64,000 nt of DNA from Marsupella aquatica (GCA_973895155.1 OZ316893.1:27218001-27282000), one strand, 5' to 3'. Positions 34,945-47,905 are shown, counted from the first letter of the stretch. A program made the numbers and translations. The notes: a model not told the origin generated them from the sequence alone.

Positions 34945-35625
34945 CTTTCGCAAAATTCCCACATTGCAATTCTTTGCAAAATTCCCACTAGCATTGCAGA
35001 ATTCCCACATTGCGGTTCCAGCTGGAATTGGTTCTTGGCAGAATTCCCACATTGCTGGTTTCAGCTGGAAACATTTCTTAGCGTAAATTCCACTTTGCAG
35101 TCTCCAGCAGGGAAAATTTTCTTCCATTGCTGGACACATAACTTAGCATAAATTCCACATTTTGCAGTCTCCAGCAGGGAAAAATAATTTAATTGATTGT
35201 CGCGGTTTCCAGCTGGAAACATTACTGAGCATAAATTCCACATTGCAGTCTCCAGCAGGGAAAATTTCCGTCCATTGAATGTCGCGGTTCCCAGCTGGAA
35301 CCATAACTTAGCATAAATACACATTGCCGTCTCCAGCAGGGAAATTTTCCGTCCATTGATTGTCGCGGTTCTCAGCTGGAACCAAAACTTAGCAAGTTAG
35401 CATAAATACACATTGCAGTCTCCAACAGGGAAAATTTCCTTCCATTGATTGTCGTGGTTCCCAGCTGGAAACAATACTTCGCATAAATACGTATTGCAGT
35501 CTCCAGCAGGGAAATTTTCCTTCATTGATTGTCGCCGTTCTCAGCAGGAAACATTTATTCGCAAAAATTACACTTGCAGTCTCCAGGCTCCAGCTGGGAA
35601 AAGTTTCTTCGATTGAGTGTTGCAG
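34945..35625. repeat. 81-bp minisatellite, about 7 units plus degenerate leader
   Basis: GCAGTCTCCAGCAGGGAAA recurs with TCTCC at 35101, 35168, 35249, 35330, 35419, 35500 and 35580. Spacings are 67, 81, 81, 89, 81 and 80 bp. Each unit also holds GGTT(C/T)(C/T)CAGCTGGAA and (T/C)(A/G)GCATAAAT. A shorter, diverged version with AATTCCCACATTGC precedes it from 34945. CAGCTG is a palindromic core. It starts about 630 bp after the MFS stop codon. Confidence 0.9.
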
Positions 35626-36515
35626 TCTGCCAAACTTGACGACATCTGACTTCAGCGTTCAGTTTTGTACAGTGCAACAGCACTTACGTACCAACTCACT
35701 GTACATAATTATCCCGGGTCTGTCGGTGATTGACCTCATACCAGGTAATCTTGAGTCGCTTGAAGACTTAATTCGCTTGACAAATCTCAATATCAGAATC
35801 ATGGCACTCAAGTCCACTTGCATATTCACTGTCAACGCATGATTTGTGATTCCCTAGTTCGTGTAAACTGGAGACTGCAATTTGTCTTTTCTGTTAACCT
35901 TGGAATTAAAGTTTCGGCTAGGACACCATACATTTCATGCCAGGAGGAATAGACACATCCTGGCTGAGTGATACCTTTGGCAAGTGATGTTTATTATTTA
36001 TAAGAGAACGATTTCTTACCGGAAAAGTTGAATTGATGCGAGGCTGGACCACCTGTTTATCGAGAGGATCTGGATCGACTTTTCGAGATTGAAAAATGTG
36101 AGCATTTGTTGAAATGCTTATCTAAGTTTAAACTAACATTTGAATATCTTGCAGGGGAGCTTAAGTGGTCCATTCAAGCATCTTGTCTAACATTGTGATC
36201 TATGGGACAGGTTGCAACAAAAGTGAATTTGTTTCTATGTGTAGTATATTCCTCTAAAACAATTTAGTTAATATGAAGAGAGATTGGGTCAAAGGCTTTC
36301 AGTCCTTCCAGTGATTGTGTGCTCAAGCTTTCAAGAGCAATCCTAGATCTCTAGCTATGAGTACTAGTGGTCCACAGGAGAGGCCTGGGCCCTTGCAATA
36401 TCCATGTCCCACTTGCAGACTTAGTTACACTAGATGTGGACCCTTAGTTTATCACACCATATGTGTACCATTAGCTCATCACACAATCTTCATCTCCTAT
36501 TTGTCCTCTTTCTAG
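35626..36515. other. Intergenic DNA, no gene seen
   Basis: No protein-like frame or repeat was recognised. Confidence 0.35.
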
Positions 36516-36650
36516 ATTTCTGGGTTTGCATTTGCCCTCTTCTTTTTGAGTTTTTTTGAGTTTGCTGTTTGTCCTTTGTGTACCTTTTTTGCTTTAAGTC
36601 AGTTGTACTTTGTTTTTGGCCTTTTTAAGAAAATTGCTCAAAGGTAGCAA
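36516..36650 (+). mobile_element. Short tail resembling the R2-like element 3' end
   Basis: The stretch reads TTTGCCCTCTTC, TTTTTTGAGTTTGC, TTTGTCCTTTGTGTACC and TTGTACTTTGTTTTTGGCC. This is close in order to 15360-15440 of the intact element. No ORF remnant precedes it, so it would be an almost completely truncated insertion. Confidence 0.4.
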
Positions 36651-37276
36651 ACTAAAGAAATAGTTGTGTATTGTGAAGGAGAAACAAGGGTTTCAAGATG
36701 CAAGGAATAGGAAGTATTGATAGAGAGTCACTTTAGTGGTTGTTTTACGCCTTTTGCTCTTGGCTGACTTTTGGATTTCTAGTGCATATCTAGGTCCATG
36801 TGGCTAGTGAGTTTGCTTGCCAAAAGAGGAGTCCAACAATTGGGTTTTGTGAAAAAATGAGGCCAAATTACAATATTTGAAACCGAGTTTTGGCTAGCAA
36901 ATGAGTAAGTTTGCTAGCAAACTGGTGGTTATGTAGGAGTTTTTCCTCTATGAGGAAAAAAAACTATCAATGGTTCTTTGAGTACCCAAGGAGAACCAGC
37001 CTAGACTTAAACAATCCTATGCATAGGAGGGCTAAAAAGTGAAAGCTGTCCATCTGGATGCCTCAAGTCCTACAACTCCACTCCTCTTTAAAAGGTAAAT
37101 GCCTCAGCCCACTATAGTGCAATCACAACACATTGCTTACAAAAGGTGGTGAGGACTGAAACGTACAGGCAATTACTGCCTGCACTGCACACAATAGACC
37201 AGTTGGGAGTGTAGATGTTTGGGTCCATCTGGTTGATCAACAAGACAGTGATAGCCTTCTTCCCAATAAAATTGAA
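36651..37276. other. Intergenic DNA, no gene seen
   Basis: Contains GTTTGCTAGCAAA-type repeats near 36880-36930 and otherwise nothing recognisable. Confidence 0.3.
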
Positions 37277-37480
37277 CTAGCCCAATGCCTGTGTGTTGTA
37301 TTGTTGTCACTGCGGCTGTGTCATCATTACAATTGGGTTGGCATTGTGGAGGTATTGTTGGCACATACATTGTCTTGTTGTGGAAAGTGTGTCATTGTGG
37401 AGGGTTTGTCCTTAAATGACAAGTATTCTCCTTGTATAGGTGTTGTCATTGCATAAAATCAGCTTCGTTGAATGGTCGCA
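37277..37480 (-). mobile_element. Helitron-like 3' terminus, third copy, minus strand
   Basis: On the minus strand the block ends CAACACACAGGCATTGGGCTAG followed by T (37300-37276), matching the ends at 17103 and 29908. It is preceded by short CCAACAATACCTCCACAATG-like repeats (37310-37450), a poorer minisatellite than at the other two loci. The 5' end is not identified. Confidence 0.45.
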
Positions 37481-40400
37481 GATGGTTGCAAAGTGATCAA
37501 GCAGGGGTTGTCAAATGATCCGGATGACTGCAATTTGAAATTGGAGATAGAAGATGTGTTTGGGTAGAGAGAAGTGAGGCAAGAGTTTGAAGCATGAGTT
37601 GAGCGAGACTAGAGTAGAGACCAGGGCAGGTCCAACAAAGATGTTGGTACAAAACAATGATTAACCCCCTGTTTTCTTCTCCCCTCTTATAGTACATCTT
37701 CCTTCCCTCCCCACACCCCCTTCTCATTGGGCAAACAACTGCACTCAAAGAGAATAGACAATGTATAACATTCAGTGAGTACACAAGCAATTATTTGACA
37801 CAAGAGATACATGGCTCACCTCACCAGAAACAATGTCCTAGGGAACACACAATGAGAGCTTTTTTGAGCTCTAAGCCTGTTGGCCATACCAAGTCTTCAC
37901 AAACTAAGTTATCCTCTTTTAGATGACTCTGTCACAATGAGCCCAGTTTCACTAACAAGCTAAGTCCTCCTAGTGAATATGGTAGTCACACATCTAACCT
38001 TAAGGAAGAACACGACTACGGTTAGACCACCCCTTCTTACATTTCCCTCCTCTTTCCCTCCCCTCTCTCCCTAAGACCTCCTCCGTCTCCCCTTTCTGAG
38101 GAAAGAAAACCTGAAAATCAGGTGCAAGTTGTTGACAATGTGGGATGCACCAGTCGACAAAAAATATTGGTAAGCTGTAAGCAGGTGGTTAGGGCCTGCC
38201 CCACACACTATAGACCCTAAGTTACTTTAGTGCAGCCACATGGGTCCATCTGTTTATCATGACACAATGCTCTCCAATTGATAATTATTTTCCACTTCAA
38301 ATGCCATTCTTGCTTAGTTGTTGGCTTGGAAGGTAAAGTAATGAACCTGGTGATTAGTTTAATGCAGAAAGGCACATCTAGCCTTTCTATTAAATACCAT
38401 TGTCATCCTGGTTCATGCACTACCTGTGCAAAACATGACTTAGTTTTCATTCAAAGAAACAACTCTAGGCCAGAATACTATTCTCCTCATTTCATTTCTT
38501 TCATTTCAGTGTATACACATTAACAAAATATCTATTTTCATGTCCCTCAGGCCTTCTTCAAATCCATAGGAGACAACCAGAACTAAGAGCCTTCACACTC
38601 ATTGGTAAATAGGGCAGTCATATGCAAAATGGCAGTGTCAGTCCACCATAAAAAAAAATGAAGCCCATATGCCTCGTATCACCAAAGTCAAGGGCAGGCC
38701 TTGCCAATTTTTTTCTCTGGGCTGCAGAAGTGGCCAGAGGAAGTGGCATGCAAATCATCCTGACTGAATGGATCCAATTTAGATTGTGCTTGCCATACAT
38801 AGGATGTGATCATGACGGTAGAGCCTCCGTGATCCTGTGCTGTCAAAATGACTCAGTAGTCCATTTGGCCCAGTTCTCTCATGGGAGGCCGGACTGCCCA
38901 AAGTGCAAAAGTGTATATTACAATTTGTGAAAAGGAGATTTTGGAGGATATAAGATTGTGTGTTGGGGATTTAAAAAGTCAGAGCTTTTGTGAGTGGGTA
39001 GCTTGAACTTAAGGGTTCAAACTCAACAATTTTCAGCTCAAACAAAGTTCACCTTGTCACGCAGTAACATATTGAGTTTAATACAAAAAATTAACATGCT
39101 GTAGATTTTAGGGTGCCAGAGTCAAGCAGGGCACCGTGGGTGAGGTGGACCCAATGTTGACTGCTATGGTGTTACTGCATTTTAAGAATTTCAAACTGTC
39201 CACTGTCAAATAGGTCTGGTGAAGTCCAAAATAGATCTTTGGCTCCATCAGGTCCTGAAAATAGCAGCAGGGGCCTGGTCAAGTTCAGAGCTTTTGGAGT
39301 TGAACAACTCAATTGACCTCTCATAACACTCATAGTAAATTTATGTCCAATGTACTCTACTACTACAATAAGGAATCACCAAAAGTATAACGCTTGCGTA
39401 GCAAGTCCTTAGGACCACAAAATGCTCTTCACATGGAAAGGGAAAAAAGATTGAAGCCACTGACAAAATATGCCACCCACTAGAGAAGCCAATCATTCCC
39501 GCGTGATGAGAAAATCTTCTTCGCTAGTCCAATTTGAACTATCGCTAGCTAGCTTGCCATTAGGTACTGGTTGCTCGTATATACTAATTTTCCTTTGGGT
39601 CCTGTGTGCATTTCAGTTCATCAATTGAGCCCAAAGTTACCTTCGTCTCAATGTCCAGCTGTATTATATCCATCAGGAAGATACTTCAATCCAATTGCTA
39701 GTTGCCAATACCAGTCTTATGATTCGCAGTCATGCCAATACCAGTCTTATGATTCGCAGTCAGGCCAAGACCTCAATTCATGAAACACTTACTTGTCGTT
39801 GGTGTCTAAGATTTGGCCGAGATTTATATTGAGCTACTCGTCGCGAAAAGAGACACTGCTGATAGCGAATCAACCTTTGCTAGTGGTGGTTCCCCGCTTA
39901 CAAGATATCAGCTCCTTCGTTGTCCCAACCTAAGTAATTACTGGACTGTATGAATAAGGGGTACCCACTTTAGAAGCAATCAAGAAACACAGTAAACAAC
40001 ACCCATTTTATCCGTAGATGAGGCATCATTTTAGTAGTAGCAACAACCGAACCAGAGCACGTGAACTTTCGAACCAGGAAGTGACTTCAGCAAGCTAATT
40101 CGTAGTAGAACACAGCGAAGTGGAATGTGGAGTAAACCACTCTGCAAGGACGCAGTGTGCTCCGGGTACAACCTAAATCCTATGACGAGGGCAACTAGGC
40201 TTGGAACCTGCGTACCACCATGTTCTTTCCGTCCTATAACTAGTGGACGGTGAGAGATAAATTGGAACGTTTACAGCGTAAATGGAACAGAAGTAACGCG
40301 TGCTGAATCATCAAGTTCACACCATCATTCAAGTACGAATAAGACATTCTCGTAGCAACAGCAGAAAAGTTACCGGGGCACAAATTGAGGTCTGTGCAAT

Positions 40401-41295
40401 GTGGGGTGAAATTTTGAGGCAGCTCAATAGCTGTGATTGTCGGCTAATTGATTAGATAACAATTAATTACAATGTTCCTACCAAAAGAAGTACCGGGCCT
40501 CCTTGTGGCAGGTTTGAAAGAGAGCCACACTACCGAAGGCTGTGAAGGGCAGACTCAAGCGGCTTACTGGGGAACATCATGACGCCACAAACTCACAATA
40601 AGCTGATCTAAATGAGAATAAAGGATTGGGGAAGGCTGTGACTGGCAGACTCTAGCCAACCATTGAGGGAACATCATGAACCCCACAAATCAACTCAAGT
40701 TGCTCTCTAGTGAGAGTAAGATCTATTTGGTGGCAGTTAAAACTTTTGCAAACACGGCTCTACAGAATGCAGACTTTGCTACACCAAGTAGCTATACTTT
40801 ATCTCCAACATGTGGTTTGCTGCGAGCGAAGACAATATTGAGAAATATTTGACGCCTTTTGACAGTCTGCTGCACGTGTCCTCTTGTTCTGACGAACTTC
40901 AGTCCATTGCCTCTCTCTCCGATATGTGCTTTGGTGAGAAAGTCTGCTCCTTTTGTCCTCGTGACGAACTCGATCCCATGAGCAATCTCGCCAATATTTA
41001 GTTTGCCGAGAGCTAAGCTATGCGAGGAAAATGTATGTCAGGGCTCGACATGCTCAACAGTGTGCTCCTTGTATCTTCCCTTTTGACGAACTTGACCCCA
41101 TTTGAGAGTCCAAGAGATGATGATGTGCAGAATGACGAGTCGAGGGAGTGCACAAACACTTGCCATATAATAGGTCACAGGATTCAAACCACGTACGATA
41201 GGAAAAACATCCTCCGGACTTATGATATATCAAACACACCTAAAGACACAACCAGGATCACTGTAGAGTCCCTGGCTCCAAAAGCGTTGTCGAAC
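37481..41295. other. Intergenic DNA with two small tandem duplications
   Basis: A 30-bp duplication (GCCAATACCAGTCTTATG...) starts at 39704 and 39734. A looser 96-bp duplication (GAAGGCTGTGA... with AACATCATGA) starts at 40535 and 40631. Short open frames here lack any family match that I can see. Confidence 0.4.
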
Positions 41296-44200
41296 TCATA
41301 AAGGTTCGCACAACTCATAGCATTCACCTTTTAGGCATGTATAACCCTGGGGCCCTGTGGCATTGAACTGAAGCAATGCCTTCGGAACTAAGTCGGCATC
41401 CTCCATAGTGGGACAACGTCCATTAGCGTCCGCTCTCTTGGGGATCACTCTGTGCCTGGTTCCTGCGGGCGAGACGAGATCAAATGTCTCGCTACTGTCC
41501 CTCAAGCACGATGCCACAAACTGCAAGACAAGAAATATAGACCACCAATCAGCAATCTATCTTTATCAACAGCCATACTCTGACCAAGTATAGGCCGGTT
41601 AGATACAGAAACCTTTTTTGAAAAAAAAAAAATCACGATTTATTCCGCGTGAACCCCACGGATGGGGGGACCAGAAACGTTTCAATCTTAATTCACATCA
41701 CAACACATACAGTCTCAGATCCGCCAAGCTTGAAAAAGGGCATTCACGTTTGTGGTGTCGAGGTCTTTTTCATCTTAACCAAAATCCAGGTTTTGGCCTG
41801 CTACTTTCGTAGCGGTCTGGAACGAAAGTACAGAATGAAATGAGAGAATCTGAAGAGAGGAACCCTTCAAGCAAACTCTGCATGCACACTACCATGATTT
41901 TCTGCTGCGCATTAAAGCATTTATCGATATACAGCCTAAATAATTTCCCCCCAGGAAACCTAGGCAGTAAGGAAAACAGTGATGAATTGGAATCGAAGAG
42001 TACTGGATTACTCTTCATTCGTAAGCGGTGACTATGACAAGTAAGAAAGACTTCCTTATAATGGGATGCTAACCCTGTCTTTGTCTTTTCAGCAGTAAGT
42101 ATGTTGTGAGCAAGTCTAAAAATGTAGGGATTGTTTGCCTAATTCAATGCCACGCAGTCTCGCAGCATTATTCTACCAGCCTGTGACCATGAAGATATGA
42201 AACGTGGATATGGAGAATGCCTGTAAGACGGATTTCAGGTCAGGTAATGGGTAGGGGACAGAAACGTTGGGACCAGAATGACGCATGGCGGGTCCAGTGC
42301 TACATAAGTGAACGACATCTAAAGGGCTCTTCACCTTCAAGGAAACCATACTTATCGACCCAAGCACTCTAGACACCAGCTAATCCAATTTCAAGAACAT
42401 ATAAAGGTCCTATGGTTTCTCGACAAGTGGACATACATTAATTAGTTCTTCAACAGACCAGAAGCTAGCTTACCTCATAAAGTCTACTTGTCGGCTCTCC
42501 TGGCTTGAAGAAGCCTTGAACAATTAGGCTGTCAGGAAGTTGAACACGTACGACTGTGCACTTATATCGCCTCTTCGCTAGAGCCGCTTGCTTCTCCTTC
42601 CAGGATTTGGGAATCAACATTTGAGAATCCTCAAGCTTTTTCCGGCGGACCGCAGCTTCATTTTTCAATTCAGTCGAAGAAAGGTTGTAGAATGAATCAG
42701 GTACTTCGAATTTACCCCCAGAATGATCTTTTGAAGGGACGAATACACGTAGCTGTTGGCAACAGAAAAGAAAGTCAATATCTATCCGGGTAAATATAAT
42801 TTGCTGTCACTCCAGCCGAGGAACCAATCTAGTCGGACGATAAATGGATTTCCAACGAGGTAAAGTCTAGTGGAAAATACAGTTGATTCCATGATCGATG
42901 CTAGATCATGCTCATGTCACTAGCTTCTGGACTTTTATTGAAAAAAACTGATTCACATAACTCTACTCCACGACAGTCCAATGCCCTCCAATGAAAAACC
43001 ATACTCAAGACAAGAACCAAACCCGTCACCATTTCTGGCAGAAAGGAGACAAACGAGAAAAGCTCAAAACTGAGTCTACAAAGGGAAAACAGAAACTAAC
43101 GAGGATAACACGAGCTTTATATAAGCTATGGGTATCTCAGCTATGAATAACTGGTGCACATCGCAAGAAGGGAGACTCATTCAAAAGCGAAGATTATACC
43201 TTTCTATCGAAGATTTCCGGAATATCTGCAGGTGGCGCACCGGGCAGAAGTGAGGAGTCTACAGCTGGCGAAGTCGCTGTTGCAGACTCGTAAGAATCTA
43301 AGTAAGCTATAGCAGACTGTATCCTCTCCCGCTTCTCGGAACTGGGCCGCTCCATTATAAGGTTTTTCTCCTGCCCGTCGACAACTAACCGAAATCCAAT
43401 ACTCTCGCAAAACTTCAACCCGCCGATTGCGCTTCCAATAGTCTCCTTGACCTTCTGATTACTCAGCCGCAACGTTCGATACTTTTCCTCGTTAGGGGAG
43501 TTCAAAATGTTGCGGAAGACACGTAAAAGCACTTGAATCGTATCCTGTGAAGGGCCTCCAGATAGAAAGATCGCAACGGCATCGTCGAGGTCCTCCATAA
43601 CGTGCCCCTCTGGCTCCCGTGGACGAGCAGCGTTCTCCTCCTGTCCGATCGACAACCGGGCCAATTCCGAGTGCGCTCCTCCTGTACAATCGTCAATATG
43701 GGCGGACACTTGTGCCTCCGACTGCCACCACATTCGACAAATAGGGCACTGAAATTTGCCCTTACCCTGAGGCTCCACAACTCTGGTGCCAATGCTGCCA
43801 GAAACAGATGGACGATGTGATGTTCCAGAAGCAATTATGGGGCTGTAAGGGTCGAACTCTTGCCCAGAACCGAACTCGGCCGAAGAATAAGAAGGTGGAG
43901 GGGGCAAATTGCCAACCTGTACAGTTCCTCTCAACTCCCTCTCGACACTAATCCCCTCCGGAGTGGGAGACCTCACAGAGGCTGCGGCTGAAGCAACTGA
44001 GCCTCCCGCCTGTATCACATGCTCCGCCTGGGTCCTGATCGGAGGCTGCTGATATGGAAGGCCTTGCTGATACGGTGGCTGCTGATATTGAGGTTGCTGA
44101 TACTGGGACTGCTGATACGGAGGTTGCTGGTAGGGAGGTTGTTGCTGATATGCAGGTTGCTGCTGCTGATACGGAGGTTGCCGGTGTGGAGGTTGTTGCT

Positions 44201-44549
44201 GATATGCAGGTTGTTGATATGGAGTTTGAGCAGGGGCAATTCCGTTCGCTCGAGCCCATCTCTCTTGCTGCAATCTTCTCAATTCGTTTTGCTGCTGTTG
44301 CTGCTGCTGGTATCCCGGTCCTAATTTTCTACAGCTACCTCCTCCATTACAAGAGCCAGTAGGTGCCGCACCAGACGAAGGTTGCTCGCCACTGCCACCG
44401 AGTCGATGACCCTGGCCCTTGAATGCCTGCGAGCAGCTGCTGCCACCGGCTTTCGAGGTAGATCCAAATGCACTAGTTACATTCTTGAAGAACCCTTTGG
44501 CCTTATTTTTCACATCCTCAACCTTCTCCTTCACCTTGGCGTCATCCAT
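41296..44549 (-). CDS. PUX2-like UBX/PUB/zinc-finger protein (CDC48 adaptor)
   Basis: Plant PUX2-type proteins bind the AAA-ATPase CDC48/p97 through a UBX domain and act at membranes. Exons are 44549-43200, 42753-42474 and 41520-41296, all with GT-AG borders and phase 0. The N-terminus (FKGQG near residue 43) is PUX2-like. Residues 81-171 are a Q/Y/P-rich tract of PYQQ units. A zinc finger follows (C268, C271, H284, C288), then a PUB domain at about 333-405. Exons 2 and 3 encode [12 protein letters not shown] and the UBX fold: [18 protein letters not shown], then [13 protein letters not shown], ending [13 protein letters not shown]. Exon 2 is one base too long: its first part reads [11 protein letters not shown] in one frame and the rest in another, the change lying in TCTTGGGGGTAAA near 42715-42722. 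That is an assembly error or an inactivating mutation. With one base removed the product would be about 617 residues. Confidence 0.85.
41605..41680 (-). mobile_element. Tiny L1 tail inside intron 2 of the PUX2-like gene
   Basis: On the minus strand this reads CCGTGGGGTTCACGCGGAATAAA and then an A/T-rich tail. It is the same terminal sequence as at 161-223 and 53.2 kb. CAGAAAC(C/G)TTT flanks it on both sides (about 41606 and 41671), a probable TSD with one mismatch. It lies in the same orientation as the gene. Confidence 0.6.
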
Positions 44550-45285
44550 TTCTTCTCGAATCAGACCACCACCGATATCACCACTTCGCTGTTCTTTCGG
44601 TTAATCCGGACTCAAATCCAAATCTATGAAGCAGCCCGACGACAAGAAGCTCTTCTTCTACGTCAACTAAACTCGATCGATTGATCAAAAAGAGGCCAAC
44701 CAACGTCTCCCGAGATGTTATTATTCCAACCCCAGCAGATCAACCTCGTCTACTCATTGCTTCATTGCCTGTCCCTTCCTCCCTCCCCCCCTCCGTTTCG
44801 GATCCTTAAAAAGAAGAATTCAACAAGTTCCAATCATTCCTTCACTGCGCTCTTCCGCGGCCGTCCTTCCCGAATGCGATGATGGTGGAGCAGGGCGGCC
44901 AAGGCATGGTCTCTACAACACCCTGCTCTACAAAAACGTGCTCATGCAACACCAATCCCAAAACCAGCACACCACGGCCTTCTCCTATTCACAACAACGA
45001 GAAAATATGTACGCAATGAATCCACCACACAATCACTTCTCTCCCTACTCCGCGTCGTCTTGTTCGTCTCCTCCTTCTTCTTCACCTCGTTTCCCCGGTT
45101 TCCACCTCCACACCAGCCGAAAAGAGTAGACGTTGCTTCGAGTCGAGCTTTTCTCTCCTACCGATTGCATCGGACTCTTCCTTCTCACTCGATTCCTTTC
45201 TTCTCACTTCTTCTCCTCTCCATTCCTGCTCTTCCGCGGAGGTTTGCATGTCACGCGTTCCCCCTTCTCTGTGTCACTGACTTAC
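44550..45285. other. Upstream region of the PUX2-like gene
   Basis: Presumed promoter and 5' leader of the gene read leftwards. It is pyrimidine-rich on the plus strand from about 45050. No element can be assigned. Confidence 0.35.
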
Positions 45286-45390
45286 TCCACCCCTCTCACC
45301 TCACCTCACCTCACCTCACCTCGACTCGTTTACTTGGCCCCACCTTACCTTACCTCACCTCACCTTACCTCACTCACTGACTCACTCCAC
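45286..45390. repeat. (CACCT)n / (CACTCA)n microsatellite
   Basis: Five to six CACCT units at 45296-45322 are followed by mixed CTTAC/CTCAC units at 45342-45375. Confidence 0.9.
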
Positions 45391-45444
45391 CTGACCGCCC
45401 TTTACCGCCCCTCTCCTCCTGACTCAGTCCACCTGGGGGCCCCT

Positions 45445-45850
45445 TCCTATTTGAGGTAGGGAATAAAGGTTACCGGGTGTGATCATTTCTAAAGGTACTT
45501 ACTATTTTCATAAGCTCTTGCTCGGATCCTATTTGAAGTAGGGAATAAAGGTTACCAGGGTGTGATCATTTCTAAAGGTACTTGCTATTTCCATATCTCT
45601 TGCTTGGAAAGTCATGATGGGTAACTTGTCCAAGCTCATGAGGAGCCCATTGAGGTCTGGAGGAAATGCTTACTGGGTTAATCATTTAAAAAGGTAATTG
45701 CTATTTCTATAATCTCTTGTTTGGGAAATTGGTTAGTTATTTCTAAAGATAATTGCTATTTCTATAATCTCTTGTTTGGGAAATTGGTTAATTATTTCTA
45801 AAGATAATTGTTATTTCCATAATCTCTTGCTTGGGAACTCGGTCTAGGTA
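45445..45850. repeat. Degenerate tandem repeats (about 83 bp, then 55 bp)
   Basis: TCCTATTTGA(G/A)GTAGGGAA occurs at 45445 and again near 45528. Then AATTG(C/T)TATTTC(T/C)ATAATC recurs at 45696, 45751 and 45806, a period of 55 bp. The two parts share TTTCTAAAG and TCTTG(C/T)T(T/C)GG, so the array is one family with changing unit length. Confidence 0.8.
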
Positions 45851-47704
45851 GCTTTTTCCAGTGAAAGAAGTCTGGGCAGGGGTTGTAGCCTGGACCTGCT
45901 CCTGGAATACTTGGAAAGCTTCCTAGCTGCCTCAGTCAAAGTTTAGTCATGGGTTACAAGCTAGTAACCCCAGCCCTGACTGCAGTAGGGCTTTGGTTCA
46001 TCAGCCATGTGAGGGACTATTGGGCTTTTAGGCCTTTTTCCTAGAGTTTTCAACTTGTTTACCCCTTTGTTTGGTCTCCTGCCTTCACAGCATTGTCTCC
46101 TAATTTAGTGCTTTTTGTTATTTAGCAGTGTGATATATATGAGGCTTGATGGACCAACTTTGACACATTGTGGTATGTGGAGAAGCTAACAAAGAGAGAA
46201 CCCTCTTGAGTAAATTTCAAACTTGGGCCTCCATCATCAAGGCAAAGGTTTGGGTTAACCACCCCACCAAGAAAATTTCTCACTTGTTGACTGTCACTGA
46301 GATTTTTGTTAAATATAGCTCACAAGGGTAAATGGGCTCAATGGGTACTACAATTCACAATAGAAATCTACCATTCATGAACCATTCCATAGAGTGAAAC
46401 TATAAGCAATGATATATATATTTAGACTATGTTTGTGAATAGAGACGGGCATGGGAAATCTATGTTTGGGGAGCCTTCCTGCGTGTATATATCTGTATTT
46501 AGACTAGTTCCTACAAACTAAAACCATCTTCCTGACAAATCGGCTCTTCCAGGAATGTAACAAAGGCCTGCTCCTACAAACCCTCGTCAAATATCACTTT
46601 CGCACTGACAACTTCCTGTAGTGCCGGCATTTTGATAACTTAGTCAGTATTAGCCTTGCTTGCTTGCTTGTTCCCTAAACTGTAGGTGTAGGGTCTAGAC
46701 AAATTGGTATTTTGACAACTTAGTCAGTATTAGCCTTAGTGCCCATTTGTTTGAAGGTAAATAGAGGTTAAAACACTCAACTTCAAGCCCCCTATGTGAT
46801 TGTCAGAGATTACCTGCAACTTCAGGTACCCCAATTTTATTTGAGTCCCCACAATCACTGACGGGGGTTTCCCTAGACCATAGGTTTGACCACGATTAGT
46901 CAGCTGCACATTCTTACACCCCATCCTCCTCGTCCCTGGTGTAACCTGCTACTGTAAAGACAACACCTTCCACATCTTTTGCAAATACGCGGCGTTCGCG
47001 ATTTCCAGCAAAATAATAATAATGATTGCTTTTGTCTGACACAAAATGGCCGCAGGGCATCGTCGTAACGTACCCGTACTATTTTCAGTTCCTTCAAGTA
47101 CGGCTCCGGACGGACGGAACAGGACGGACGGAGATCGTACCAGGCGGACGGAAGGGGCAGGCGAATTTATTATCGGCATTATTATCTTTCATTCCCGCTG
47201 AGGAAATTCCGCAGTGCGTTTTGCATCGATCGCATTTTCGAGATTTGCGGTCCAGATTGATCTGTTTTCTGTTGGACCAATAGATTGGCTCACGATGTGT
47301 TCCCTTCGAATATTTTCGTGTACATTCCGGACAGATAATCCCCGACTCGTACTTCCGTAACTGAAAATCATTTTGGTACGGTATAATTATGTGCTCTTTC
47401 CACTTTTTCCGCCCTCTGGCTTTCCTCCCAAGTAATTGGGGAAAGCTAAACTAGCGTCACCAAAGCCTGCCACGTGCACCGTCGATGGGATCTGGGTAGA
47501 TGGATGGGTCCAAAATGTATGACGGAAGGCAGATTGACTGTTACAGAGACATAATTATGTTATGTGGGGTGAGACGAATTTGAAAACATTGGATACCCAG
47601 AGAATTGAAACCCTCCATAATATATATGAAGGTCATTGCTGCTTACCATAATCCTGTCCTGTAAGAGATGCAAAATGAGACCCTACAACCCATGACAGTC
47701 CTCA
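45851..47704. other. Intergenic DNA, no gene seen
   Basis: A duplicated phrase, ATTTTGATAACTTAGTCAGTATTAGCC, occurs near 46628 and, with one change, near 46711. Nothing else was recognised. Confidence 0.35.
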
Positions 47705-47905
47705 AAGTTGATCCCCCCCTTTAATTCTCATCTGCTCCTCGCCTTAGGCTATTTTTGGGCCCTCCTGTGGTTTTGGGCACTTTGGCTCGTGGTTGATGTG
47801 TGTCTTTGCTCTTTGGGTTTGTTTTCTCTTTCCCCAGCTAGTCTTTGCCCCAGTGGCCCTTTGGTTTCAGTGGTGCATTGTCACTTTTTCAAAGAAAAAT
47901 AAAAT
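47705..47905 (+). mobile_element. Possible retroelement tail with short A-rich end
   Basis: A T/G-rich stretch containing CAGTGGCCCTTTGG, TTGTCACTTTTTC and AAAGAAAAATAAAAT resembles the minus-strand segment at 17253-17600. There is no ORF remnant and no confirmed TSD. Confidence 0.35.

Noticed and set aside
36315-36515. 66-codon plus-strand frame with CPTCRLSYTRCG
   Set aside because: A single CxxC pair without a second half of a finger; composition and neighbours do not support a gene.
43602-44362. Leu/Arg-rich and Asp/Thr-rich frames opposite the PUX2-like gene
   Set aside because: They are antisense readings of the PYQQ tract.
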